Shown here: positions 35,757 through 44,669 of the stretch, one piece after another
How positions within the stretch are numbered: position 1 is the stretch's first letter
Layout: each line of letters starts with the position of its first letter
DNA from: Phycisphaerae bacterium
Lineage (GTDB): Bacteria > Planctomycetota > Phycisphaerae > Phycisphaerales > UBA1924
Assembly (NCBI GenBank): GCA_030432905.1
Contig: JAUILU010000001.1
Location: forward strand, 62,001 to 126,000
Direction: 5' to 3'
DNA length: 64,000 nucleotides
Program-made: the position numbers and the translations under genes
Notes under the pieces: model-generated
Database searches by the model: none
Seen by the model: the letters and a program-made list of their open reading frames with translations, nothing else
What the model was told of the DNA's origin: nothing

Positions 35757-35799
35757 GTGCGTCTGGTGTCCTTGCTCGGGCTTGGCTCCGAGCAGGGTT

Positions 35800-36789
35800 C
35801 TAGGAGTCGTTGCCGGTAGAGCTGGCTTTGTTCAGCTTCTTTTTCTCACGCCGAGTCAGGCTCTGAATCCCGTGCTCGGAGATTTTGTCGAGGATCCTGT
35901 CAATCTCTTGGTGATCGACTGCGTCGGATTCCTTCTTCCCCCCCTTCGGGGCGGGACTAAAGGACATCGACCAATCCTCATCCGGAGCTTCGAGAAAGCG
36001 TTGCTTCCGGCGTTCGCTGAAACACACGAACCCGCCGAAGAGGGCGATTGCGAAGAGGATCATGCTTTCAACCGCGAGTGCGAGCGTTGCCAAAGCGACC
36101 GCCGCGATAATGCCAACCGTCCAGCTGATCCGGTCGGCGCTGGATCGGCCCTTCTTCCGCCAGATCAACGCGTGAACCACTCTGCCGCAGTCCATGGGGT
36201 ACATCGGGACCAGCATATTGAACGCCAGCAGCATCACATTGCTCACATGCAGCGACCAGACCGCATACGCGAGCAAGCCGTGCTCGGTGACGCTGAGCCC
36301 AAATGACTCTTTGAGCGGATTGAACAGCACAAGATCCCACTGGCCGCCCGTCATGAGCAGGACCGCCCCGGCGAACACAGGCAGCAGGATGAAGTTCACC
36401 CCGGGACCGCCGAGCACAGTGATCAGGTTCGCCTTCCACGTATTGGGCGGCAGGCAGCTCGCGAGCCCGCCCAGGGGCCAGAGCAGGATCTCGTCGGCCT
36501 CGCCCTTGACCATCCGGCACGCGAAGCAGTGGCCGTATTCGTGCAGGAGGACCAGCAGGAATAGGCCCGCCAGGAAGATCGCCATGAACTCGAAGCCCAT
36601 GTGGTCCCTGCGGAGAGTCGAGATCAGCTCGGCGACGATCAGAACGATAAAGAGCAGGTGAATTCGGACACCGATGCCCCAGAGTCGGTAGAGCGGCAAC
36701 GACCAACCCATCGGGTTATCCCCGTCACCGAAAACACGCCCCCACTTGCTGGAGATTCGGTCTTTCCATCCTGAGCCGGTGTCGTACAT
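35800..36789 (-). CDS. Site-2-protease-family (M50) metalloprotease
   Basis: A 329-aa membrane zinc protease. HEYGH is at residues 83-87 within a membrane helix, and the third ligand motif appears as YPMDCGR (near 200), equivalent to the NPDG/LDGG motif. Four to six helices; no PDZ domain seen, so it is of the minimal SpoIVFB/group III type. The C-terminal tail EIDRILDKISEHGIQSLTRRE mirrors the tail of the adjacent rhomboid. First gene of the minus-strand group leading to tgt-yajC-secDF. Confidence 0.87.
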   Translation of the reverse strand: MYDTGSGWKDRISSKWGRVFGDGDNPMGWSLPLYRLWGIGVRIHLLFIVLIVAELISTLRRDHMGFEFMAIFLAGLFLLVLLHEYGHCFACRMVKGEADEILLWPLGGLASCLPPNTWKANLITVLGGPGVNFILLPVFAGAVLLMTGGQWDLVLFNPLKESFGLSVTEHGLLAYAVWSLHVSNVMLLAFNMLVPMYPMDCGRVVHALIWRKKGRSSADRISWTVGIIAAVALATLALAVESMILFAIALFGGFVCFSERRKQRFLEAPDEDWSMSFSPAPKGGKKESDAVDHQEIDRILDKISEHGIQSLTRREKKKLNKASSTGNDS

Positions 36790-36912
36790 GTCTTCAGTGT
36801 TCTACCTGTGAACGGCGCCTCGGGTTCTCTGGATACACAATCGGCACACCGCCGATGTTGCTGTATGAATCGTGCCAGACGTACCGCATAGAAGCCCAGA
36901 AATCGGCCCCTT

Positions 36913-36936
36913 GATTCCCCAAACATACGGGGAATC
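36913..36936. promoter_or_regulatory. Inverted repeat upstream of mlaF
   Basis: GATTCCCC (36913-36920) and GGGGAATC (36929-36936) form a perfect 8-bp inverted repeat with an 8-base spacer in the divergent region between the M50 protease and mlaF. No T run follows, so an operator is more likely than a terminator. Confidence 0.4.
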
Positions 36937-36986
36937 TATCCGAGCCGTCCTGCTGGACTCAGCGGGAAACAGAGCGACAATCGTAC

Positions 36987-37790
36987 GTGTCCGTCATGCC
37001 CAAGCATCCCGATCTCGCTCCAGAAGCGAAAACGCGATCCAGCGTTCTGAAGATGCAGGGCATCACTAAGTCATTCGGCACGCAGAAGGTCTTGTCAAAT
37101 CTGGATTTCGAGCTCGCGGAGGGGCAGACGACCGTCGTGCTCGGGCCGTCTGGCTGCGGCAAGAGTGTCATGCTCAAGCACATCATTGGGCTCATCAGGC
37201 CCGACGCCGGCAAGATCTGGTTTCAAGACAAGCGGATCGACAATCTCAAAGAGCGCGAGCTCAAATGGGTCAGGCTCCAGATCGGACTGCTCTTTCAGCT
37301 CAGCGCCCTGTTCGACTCGATGACCGTCCAGCAGAACCTCGAGTTCCCGCTCAACGAGCACATGGACCTGACCGAGGCTGAACGGCTGGACAAGGTTGAA
37401 GAGGCGCTCGATATGGTCGACATGCTCGGCTCGGGGCACAAACTCCCGGCCCAGCTCTCGGGCGGCCAGAAAAAGCGGGTCGCGCTCGCACGCGCGATCA
37501 TCACCAAGCCCTCGGTCATCCTCTACGACGAACCCACCACGGGCCTCGACCCGATGAGGGCCAAGGGCATCGACGAACTCATTGTCCGGCTCAAGGAACG
37601 CCTCGGCGTCACGAGCCTCGTCGTCACGCACGACCTCGTCAGCGCTCGGCGCGTCGCGGATCACATCGTGGTGATCAACGAGGGCAGCATCGTCGCCGAG
37701 GGCTCGTTCGAGCAGCTGCGCGAGAGCAAGAACGCTTTCGTGGCTCGATTCTTCGCCGACGCAGGAAGCGCGGCTTACGACCAAGGATGA
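36987..37790 (+). CDS. mlaF: MlaF-type ABC transporter ATP-binding protein
   Basis: A 267-aa ATPase of the Mla/Mce lipid-transport family, energising phospholipid movement between membranes. Walker A GPSGCGKS is at residues 53-60, signature LSGGQKKR near 158 and Walker B VILYDEPTTGLDP; the FQLSALFDSMTVQQNL block is typical of MlaF. An alternative ATG start is at 36996. mlaD follows 4 bases later. The permease gene mlaE is not adjacent in this window. Confidence 0.9.
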   Translation: MSVMPKHPDLAPEAKTRSSVLKMQGITKSFGTQKVLSNLDFELAEGQTTVVLGPSGCGKSVMLKHIIGLIRPDAGKIWFQDKRIDNLKERELKWVRLQIGLLFQLSALFDSMTVQQNLEFPLNEHMDLTEAERLDKVEEALDMVDMLGSGHKLPAQLSGGQKKRVALARAIITKPSVILYDEPTTGLDPMRAKGIDELIVRLKERLGVTSLVVTHDLVSARRVADHIVVINEGSIVAEGSFEQLRESKNAFVARFFADAGSAAYDQG

Positions 37791-37794
37791 ACGA

Positions 37795-38748
37795 ATGAAC
37801 AGCAAAGCACGCGACAGCCTCATCGGATTGACCGCGATCGCGGGGTTTGTGCTGCTGAGCTGGATGCTCATGAGTTTCGGCGAGCTCTCGGGCCTCGGCC
37901 AGAAATACCACACGTTCGCGGTCCGCACTCAGACCGCCCGCGGCGTCTCGCCCGTTTCGCCCGTCAGCCTCAACGGCGTACGTATCGGCGATGTGACTGG
38001 CATCAAGCTCGCGGCCGACGGCTCGGGCGAGGCGCTCGTCAGCATCCGCTACAAAGAGGGCATCCAGATCCCAGTCGGGTTCGAGCTGTTCCTCGACTCC
38101 GGCTTCATCGGTTCGGCATCACTGGACATCGTTACAGGCAACGGCCCCCACACCGAATTCATCCCTGGCAACGGTGAAGAGTACAACCGAAACATCGCAT
38201 CACTGGTTGACACGCTGACCGCCGAGGTCACCGCGAGGCTCGACCGGCTCGACGAAACCGCAGAAAAGATCGACACCCTCGCGGTGACCTACACCACCGT
38301 CGGCGATCGACTCGCCAACGTCATCGACAGCGAGGACCCCGAGGTAGAGGACCTCAATTCGATGCTGACGCGTATCGACCGGGTGCTTGTCGAAGCGGAG
38401 GGTTGGTTCGACGACGGCGCGATGATGGCACAGATCAGCGATTCCGTGAACCAGTGGAAAGCCGCGGCGACAACGATCGCCGAGCAAACCGAACAGCTCG
38501 GCACACGAGCAGACGAGTCGCTTCTCAAGCTCAACTCGGCGGTGGTCTCGATCGACCAGGCCGCAGGCGAGGCACGCGACATCGCCGCCCGCATTAACCG
38601 AGGCGAGGGCACGCTCGGCCAGCTTTCAACAAACGCCGACCTCTACCGCTCGCTCGATGCAAGCATCAAGCAGCTCCAGCAGCTCATCCGCGACGGACAG
38701 CTTCTGATCGAGAAGTTCCGCGACGAGGGCGTGCCGATCAATCTGTAG
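37795..38748 (+). CDS. mlaD: MCE/MlaD-domain substrate-binding protein
   Basis: A 317-aa protein anchored by one N-terminal helix (LIGLTAIAGFVLLSWMLM). The MCE domain follows at about residues 40-115 (GVSPVSPVSLNGVRIGDVTGIKL, VGFELFLDSGFIGSASLDI). The C-terminal 190 residues are a long amphipathic helical region (ARLDRLDETAEKIDTL), as in MCE proteins that form periplasmic tubes or needles. Co-transcribed with mlaF. The 3' end overlaps the convergent EEP gene by 11 bases. Confidence 0.88.
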   Translation: MNSKARDSLIGLTAIAGFVLLSWMLMSFGELSGLGQKYHTFAVRTQTARGVSPVSPVSLNGVRIGDVTGIKLAADGSGEALVSIRYKEGIQIPVGFELFLDSGFIGSASLDIVTGNGPHTEFIPGNGEEYNRNIASLVDTLTAEVTARLDRLDETAEKIDTLAVTYTTVGDRLANVIDSEDPEVEDLNSMLTRIDRVLVEAEGWFDDGAMMAQISDSVNQWKAAATTIAEQTEQLGTRADESLLKLNSAVVSIDQAAGEARDIAARINRGEGTLGQLSTNADLYRSLDASIKQLQQLIRDGQLLIEKFRDEGVPINL

Positions 38749-39835
38749 GGTCTTTCTCAAACGCCGCGTCAACTATGTCTTCTGCTTCCTGCAGATCAGA
38801 CTCGGTGGCATTCTCATCGTTCGAGTCTGGCGAGTTGCCGTTTGGAATCAGGATCGTCGCAAAGACACCGAAATGGTCCGAACCTGGGACTTTAATGCGT
38901 TTGAGCTTTGAAACACCGAGTTCATCACTCACAAAGATATGGTCTAGCGGGTACCGCAGAAGCGGGTACTCCGCGTGAAAGGTAGACAGATATGCCCTTC
39001 CGATGCGAGGGTCTTTCATGCCGCTGAGCCGCTGGAAGAGCCTGGTGGTATGCGACCACGCAACATCGTTGAGATCGCCGAGCACCATTCGGTGCATCGG
39101 ATCGGCATCTCGCACATGCTTAGCAACTAGCACCAGTTCGGCGTCGCGTTCTCTGCTGTTGTATCTCCCGTCGCGGTCTTGCGCCTTAAGCCCCGGTGGC
39201 CTTGGATGCAACGCGTAGAGTTCGACGGGTTGGCTTCCAGGGTTGATAATGCACCGGATCGAGGCTCGCTGGTCGTCAACTAGGTGGCACACCTCGGCTT
39301 CTGCGAATTTGTGTTGGCTCAAGATTAGAATACCTAGGCCATCGTCTCTGACAACGCCGTGCTCGAACGGGTATGTCTTGCGGAGTACATCGAGTCCGTT
39401 GTTCCATTTGTCATCGATCTCGATGAGCAGCAAGACATCAGCTTTAGATTCGTGCAGCGTGCTCAGAACCTCGGCCTTTTTGTCGTTCTCGTAGTCGAGG
39501 TTGACGATCATCACATCCAGACTGTGACTCGACGGCACTTTGGTAGGTACATCAGAAGGCCAGACGCGTGTGTAATGAAGAATCCTCCACGCTTGCCAAG
39601 CCGCAATGAGTGTGAGTGCACACAGTATCGAGGTGTGGTAGGCCTCCCACGTTGCGAGCATCGCGGACAGGACGACAAATGAGAGAGGCACCAGGCACAG
39701 CGCAAGAATCTGCAGCCTTGGAAAGTCACAGCATCTTGCGATCCAGTGTCCTGTCCTAATGAGCGGCAAGACAGTCAGCACGCACAGCACGAAGGCGCTT
39801 GCCGCCGAGAGCCAGACTAGTGCTTGTGCCGCCAT
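38738..39835 (-). CDS. Membrane-anchored endonuclease/exonuclease/phosphatase-family protein
   Basis: 365 aa. Three hydrophobic helices in the first 90 residues anchor a C-terminal EEP domain. Motifs: VNLDYEN, a metal-binding Glu in LLLIEID, LYALHPRPPG, VLGDLNDVAWS (catalytic Asp/Asn) and the terminal GSDHFGVFATI. This layout resembles the family of membrane-anchored EEP proteins with uncharacterised phosphodiesterase function. The substrate is not known. The C-terminus is acidic (about 30 residues). Confidence 0.82.
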   Translation of the reverse strand: MAAQALVWLSAASAFVLCVLTVLPLIRTGHWIARCCDFPRLQILALCLVPLSFVVLSAMLATWEAYHTSILCALTLIAAWQAWRILHYTRVWPSDVPTKVPSSHSLDVMIVNLDYENDKKAEVLSTLHESKADVLLLIEIDDKWNNGLDVLRKTYPFEHGVVRDDGLGILILSQHKFAEAEVCHLVDDQRASIRCIINPGSQPVELYALHPRPPGLKAQDRDGRYNSRERDAELVLVAKHVRDADPMHRMVLGDLNDVAWSHTTRLFQRLSGMKDPRIGRAYLSTFHAEYPLLRYPLDHIFVSDELGVSKLKRIKVPGSDHFGVFATILIPNGNSPDSNDENATESDLQEAEDIVDAAFEKDPTD

Positions 39836-39855
39836 GTACTCGCCTTAGCGGATGT

Positions 39856-41247
<1,392 letters not shown>

Positions 41248-41283
41248 CTATTGTTCTTCCAGTACCATGGGGCACGACCGCGT

Positions 41284-41982
41284 ATGACTGACGATGCCAA
41301 GAAATTCGAGGACTGTCTCGCTTCGATCCGCCAGGAGCTTGTTGTTCAGGCGTGGCGGGTGCTCTCGATCTGTGAGGAGGCCTTCGACGCGTTCTTCGAG
41401 GGCAACACCTCAGCCGCTGCCGAGGTCGTCAAGCGTGACGACGAGGTCGATACGGTCGATGTTGAGATCGAGAAGCGAGCCGTCGAGCTTCTTGTCGATG
41501 CTGCCCGCGTGGCCTCCGAGGTCCCGGTCGAGCAGATCCGCGAAGTGCTCGTGATCGTCAAGGTCAACAACGAGCTCGAGCGGATCGCGGATCTGGCGGT
41601 CGATATCGCCGAGCGAGTCGAGTCCCGTGTCGGGATCGATGTGCCGGAGACCTTCCGCGTCGTCGCCAACAGCGTGCTCGGCATTGTCCGTGACACCTGC
41701 TCGGCTCTCGAGAAGAAAGACGCGACCATCGCCAAGCTCATCCTGCGCAGTGAAGACACGGTCCGCGAGTTCAAGAACTCGCTGCTCAGAGAAGCCGAAA
41801 ACAATATCGCCTCGGGTTCGATGTCCGTCGATTGCGGCTTCATGCTGCACGAGATCGCGAGCCGGTGCGAGACCATCTCGGACCACGCCACGAACGTTGC
41901 GGAGCAGATCCTCTACGCGGTCACCGGCACGATCGTCCGGCACCTTGCGACCGGCTGGGTCGAGATTCCGTCACAGGACTAA
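41284..41982 (+). CDS. phoU: PhoU-domain protein
   Basis: A 232-aa two-repeat PhoU protein, a regulator of phosphate transport and PhoR signalling. Two three-helix bundles carry the acidic metal-binding motifs DDEVDTVDVEIE and a second around RCETISDHATNVAEQILY, with NELERIADLAVDIAERV between. The ATG at 41284 is chosen because the longer frame has no family similarity. pst and phoR genes are not next to it. Confidence 0.9.
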   Translation: MTDDAKKFEDCLASIRQELVVQAWRVLSICEEAFDAFFEGNTSAAAEVVKRDDEVDTVDVEIEKRAVELLVDAARVASEVPVEQIREVLVIVKVNNELERIADLAVDIAERVESRVGIDVPETFRVVANSVLGIVRDTCSALEKKDATIAKLILRSEDTVREFKNSLLREAENNIASGSMSVDCGFMLHEIASRCETISDHATNVAEQILYAVTGTIVRHLATGWVEIPSQD

Positions 41983-41995
41983 GTTCTCGCTCGGC

Positions 41996-43129
41996 TTACT
42001 TCTTCGGCGCTTTGTAGAACGGCATTGCGACGACCTGAGCCGCCAACTCGTTCTTCCCGCTCACAACCGAAAGCTCGGTGCCGACCTCGGCGTGCTCGTT
42101 TGAGACGTACGCCATCGCGATCGATTTCTCGAGCGTCGGGCTCTTACACCCGCTGGTGACGGTGCCGACGGTGTTGCCCGAGGCGGCGACTTCCATGCCC
42201 TGACGAGCTGTGCGCGGGCTGTCGATGACGAGGCCGACGAGTTGTTCCTTCGGTCCGCCATCGGCGAGGGTGGCTTTGAGGGCGGCTTGGCCGATGAACT
42301 CCTCGCCGTTCTCCTGCTCGTCCTTGTCCATGTTGATCGCAAAGCCGAGGCCGGTCGCCAGCGCGTTGGTCTCTTCGGTGAGTTCGTGCCCGTAGAGAGG
42401 CATGCCCGCTTCGAGCCGGAGCGTGTCGCGAGCGCCGAGGCCCGCAGGCTTGACGAGCGACTCGGCCTGGTTCGCGTCGATGTCCTTCATCATCAGCTTG
42501 AGCGCCATGTTGGTCGCGCCGGCAGGGAGGATGACCTCGACGCCGTTCTCGCCCGTGTAGCCGGTCCGGCTGACGAGCAGCTTGATGACGACAAGGTTCT
42601 TCGTCACAAACCGGTACCGCTTGAGTGTCGGCACCTCACTGGACACCTTCGAGACCATGTCCATGACGTTCGGCCCTTGGATCGCGATCATCGCTGTGGA
42701 CTCGGTCTGGTCGTCCATCTTCAGCTTGAAGCCCTCGGCTTCCTTGATCGCGTCCAAGTGCCCGACGATCTTCTCGCGGTTGGACGCGTTGACGACCATC
42801 ATGAACTCGTCATCGCCGAGCCTGTAGACAAGGACGTCGTCACGGATGCCGCCTTGCTCGTTGAGCACGAGCGAGTATCGGCACTGGCCCTCGACCATGT
42901 CCGAGATACGACGGGAGCACGCCTTCTCGAGGAGTCTGCGTGCGTGTCGGCCCTTGATTTTGAGCCGACCCATGTGGGAGACATCGAAGACGCCGCCGGA
43001 GTTCCGCACCTGGTTGTGCTCGTCGATGATGCCCGAGTAGGACATGGGCAGCGACCAGCCGGCGAAATCAACCATCTTGCCGCCGTGATCGACGTGCCAT
43101 TGGTGCAGCGGAGTCTTTTTCAGATCCAA
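41996..43129 (-). CDS. gcvT: Glycine cleavage system T protein (aminomethyltransferase)
   Basis: A 377-aa tetrahydrofolate-dependent enzyme of the glycine cleavage system. FAGWSLPMSYSGI, GGVFDVSHMGRLKIKG, GGIRDDVLVYRLGDDEFMMVVNASNR, SRTGYTGENGVEV and GLGARDTLRLEAGMPLYGHEL are all family signatures; the catalytic Asp is in the IRDD segment. AGGAGGGG lies about 13 bases before the ATG. gcvH and gcvP are elsewhere, and the leader is too short for a glycine riboswitch. Confidence 0.95.
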   Translation of the reverse strand: MDLKKTPLHQWHVDHGGKMVDFAGWSLPMSYSGIIDEHNQVRNSGGVFDVSHMGRLKIKGRHARRLLEKACSRRISDMVEGQCRYSLVLNEQGGIRDDVLVYRLGDDEFMMVVNASNREKIVGHLDAIKEAEGFKLKMDDQTESTAMIAIQGPNVMDMVSKVSSEVPTLKRYRFVTKNLVVIKLLVSRTGYTGENGVEVILPAGATNMALKLMMKDIDANQAESLVKPAGLGARDTLRLEAGMPLYGHELTEETNALATGLGFAINMDKDEQENGEEFIGQAALKATLADGGPKEQLVGLVIDSPRTARQGMEVAASGNTVGTVTSGCKSPTLEKSIAMAYVSNEHAEVGTELSVVSGKNELAAQVVAMPFYKAPKK

Positions 43130-43179
43130 GGTAGTCCCCTCCTAGGCAGGTGTCTGTGTCGTGATGGGCATACTAGAAC

Positions 43180-44016
43180 TCATACGGGCCACGGTCCGTT
43201 GTCGAGCAGCCTGACGCCGCCGGACCTGGCCGTAATCACGCAGCGGTACGTCATGCCCGGTGCTTCATCAGGATTGGCGGTCAGCCCTGTCGCCTCACGG
43301 ACAACGGCGTAGTCAACCGTCATGTCCGCATCGGTCAGGATCCGCTTCATGAGCCGCTCGGCTTCCCGCCAACTGGGCTCTCTGCCGCCCTCGCGGATGG
43401 CTCTGCTGATAGCCAATGCCTGCGCGTGCTCTTTCTCGTTGAGGTGCACGTTCCGGCTGCTCATGGCGAGGCCGTCCGGCTCGCGGACCGTTTCGCCGGG
43501 CAGGATCTCGACATCGAGTCCCTGCTGCTTCACGATCGCACGGGCAACTTGGAGCTGCTGCCAGTCTTTCTCACCGAACACGGCGGCCTTTGCGTCGCAC
43601 ATCTCGAACAAGCGCACCAGAACCTGGCACACGCCCTCGAAGTGCCCGGGCCGATGCTCGTCCTCGAGTCTCGGCTTGGTCGCAACATCGGGCAGCGGCA
43701 CCGAGCAATCGACGCCCGGCGGGTACACCTCGTCAACAGCTGGGATGTACACCACGTCCAAGCCCTCGGCTTCGAGGAAGCCCTTGTCTCGCTCGATGTC
43801 TCGCGGGTACTTGGCAAGGTCGCTCGGGTCGTTGAACTGGGTCGGGTTGACGAAGATCGTCGCCACGCTCGGGATGCCGTGCTCTTGGCTGAACTGCTTC
43901 GCTCTGCGCACGAGCGATAGGTGCCCGTCGTGCAGGTACCCCATCGTCGGCACCAGCACGCACGGCTTGCCACCGAGGTAGCCGAGCAGTTCGGGCTGTG
44001 TCATCGCAGTCTTCAT
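43180..44016 (-). CDS. panC: Pantothenate synthetase
   Basis: Joins pantoate and beta-alanine using ATP. 278 aa. VPTMGYLHDGHLSLVRRA carries the HxGH ATP-binding motif, with FVNPTQFN, a KDWQQLQV segment and SSRNVHLNEKE. The ATG at 44016 directly follows an AGGGTGG ribosome-site-like sequence that can be locked in a small hairpin; an in-frame ATG lies at 44004. Divergent from a hypothetical gene. Confidence 0.93.
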   Translation of the reverse strand: MKTAMTQPELLGYLGGKPCVLVPTMGYLHDGHLSLVRRAKQFSQEHGIPSVATIFVNPTQFNDPSDLAKYPRDIERDKGFLEAEGLDVVYIPAVDEVYPPGVDCSVPLPDVATKPRLEDEHRPGHFEGVCQVLVRLFEMCDAKAAVFGEKDWQQLQVARAIVKQQGLDVEILPGETVREPDGLAMSSRNVHLNEKEHAQALAISRAIREGGREPSWREAERLMKRILTDADMTVDYAVVREATGLTANPDEAPGMTYRCVITARSGGVRLLDNGPWPV

Positions 44017-44031
44017 CCACCCTGAGGGTGG
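44017..44031. promoter_or_regulatory. Hairpin over the panC ribosome-binding site
   Basis: CCACC and GGTGG pair around CTGAG directly before the panC ATG at 44016, with the purine-rich half being the apparent ribosome site. The structure could control translation. Short, so only suggestive. Confidence 0.3.
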
Positions 44032-44078
44032 CAGACGAAAGCAGAGAGTCAACTCGGGTTGGCCCGCTATCGTTCGCC

Positions 44079-44669
44079 GTGGAATCGAACCAATTGACAG
44101 CCTGGACCGATCGGCTTTTCGGCTCTGCCAGTCTGACGCTCGGCGAGGATGCCGAACGGGTCATCCAACAGATTCTCGCGGGCCGGGTCGGCAACCTGCG
44201 CATGGCCCAGCTGGTGGCGACCTGTCTTGGTGCAAGCGACTCGATCGACTTCACGCCCAGATCGCTCGACGAGCAGCTCTGGGCCGCTCTTGCCGGGATT
44301 GGTAATTTGCCAGAATCGCCGACTCAGTCAACAGGCGCACTGACCGGCGAACCCGATGGGCTAGCGATCGAGGTCTGGACCGAGATCGAGCTGGCGTCGG
44401 TTCACGCGGCTTGGTCGCTGGGGGGCGGGTGGCGTTCAAGAGCCGAGTCTGCAGCCGCTTGGCTCGTCGAACACGTCCAGCCCGACAACGCGACCAACAG
44501 GCCTTGGGCCGTCCATGTCTTCGCGGCACTGGCTAGTCAACGTGGGGATCAGTCGTACGAGTTGTACGCTCAGACGCTGCTGCACAACTGCCAGGTCGGT
44601 TCAGGTAAGCCGGACCCGTTCTCGGCGATGATTCTGTTGCACGCGGGGAATCAGATTCAGGCGTGCTGA
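44079..44669 (+). CDS. Hypothetical protein
   Basis: 196 aa from the GTG at 44079, chosen because the longer frame would overlap panC. No known domain: mainly helical, with repeated Ala/Leu/Trp-rich segments (VHAAWSLGGGWRSRAESAAAWLVEHV, HVFAALASQ) that resemble helical-repeat or squalene-hopene-like folds only faintly. The C-terminus overlaps the 3' end of pyrG by 13 bases. No signal peptide. Confidence 0.55.
   Translation: MESNQLTAWTDRLFGSASLTLGEDAERVIQQILAGRVGNLRMAQLVATCLGASDSIDFTPRSLDEQLWAALAGIGNLPESPTQSTGALTGEPDGLAIEVWTEIELASVHAAWSLGGGWRSRAESAAAWLVEHVQPDNATNRPWAVHVFAALASQRGDQSYELYAQTLLHNCQVGSGKPDPFSAMILLHAGNQIQAC

Noticed and set aside
43130-43179. Glycine riboswitch before gcvT
   Set aside because: Only about 50 bases separate gcvT from panC, too short for the aptamer, and no characteristic pairing is visible.
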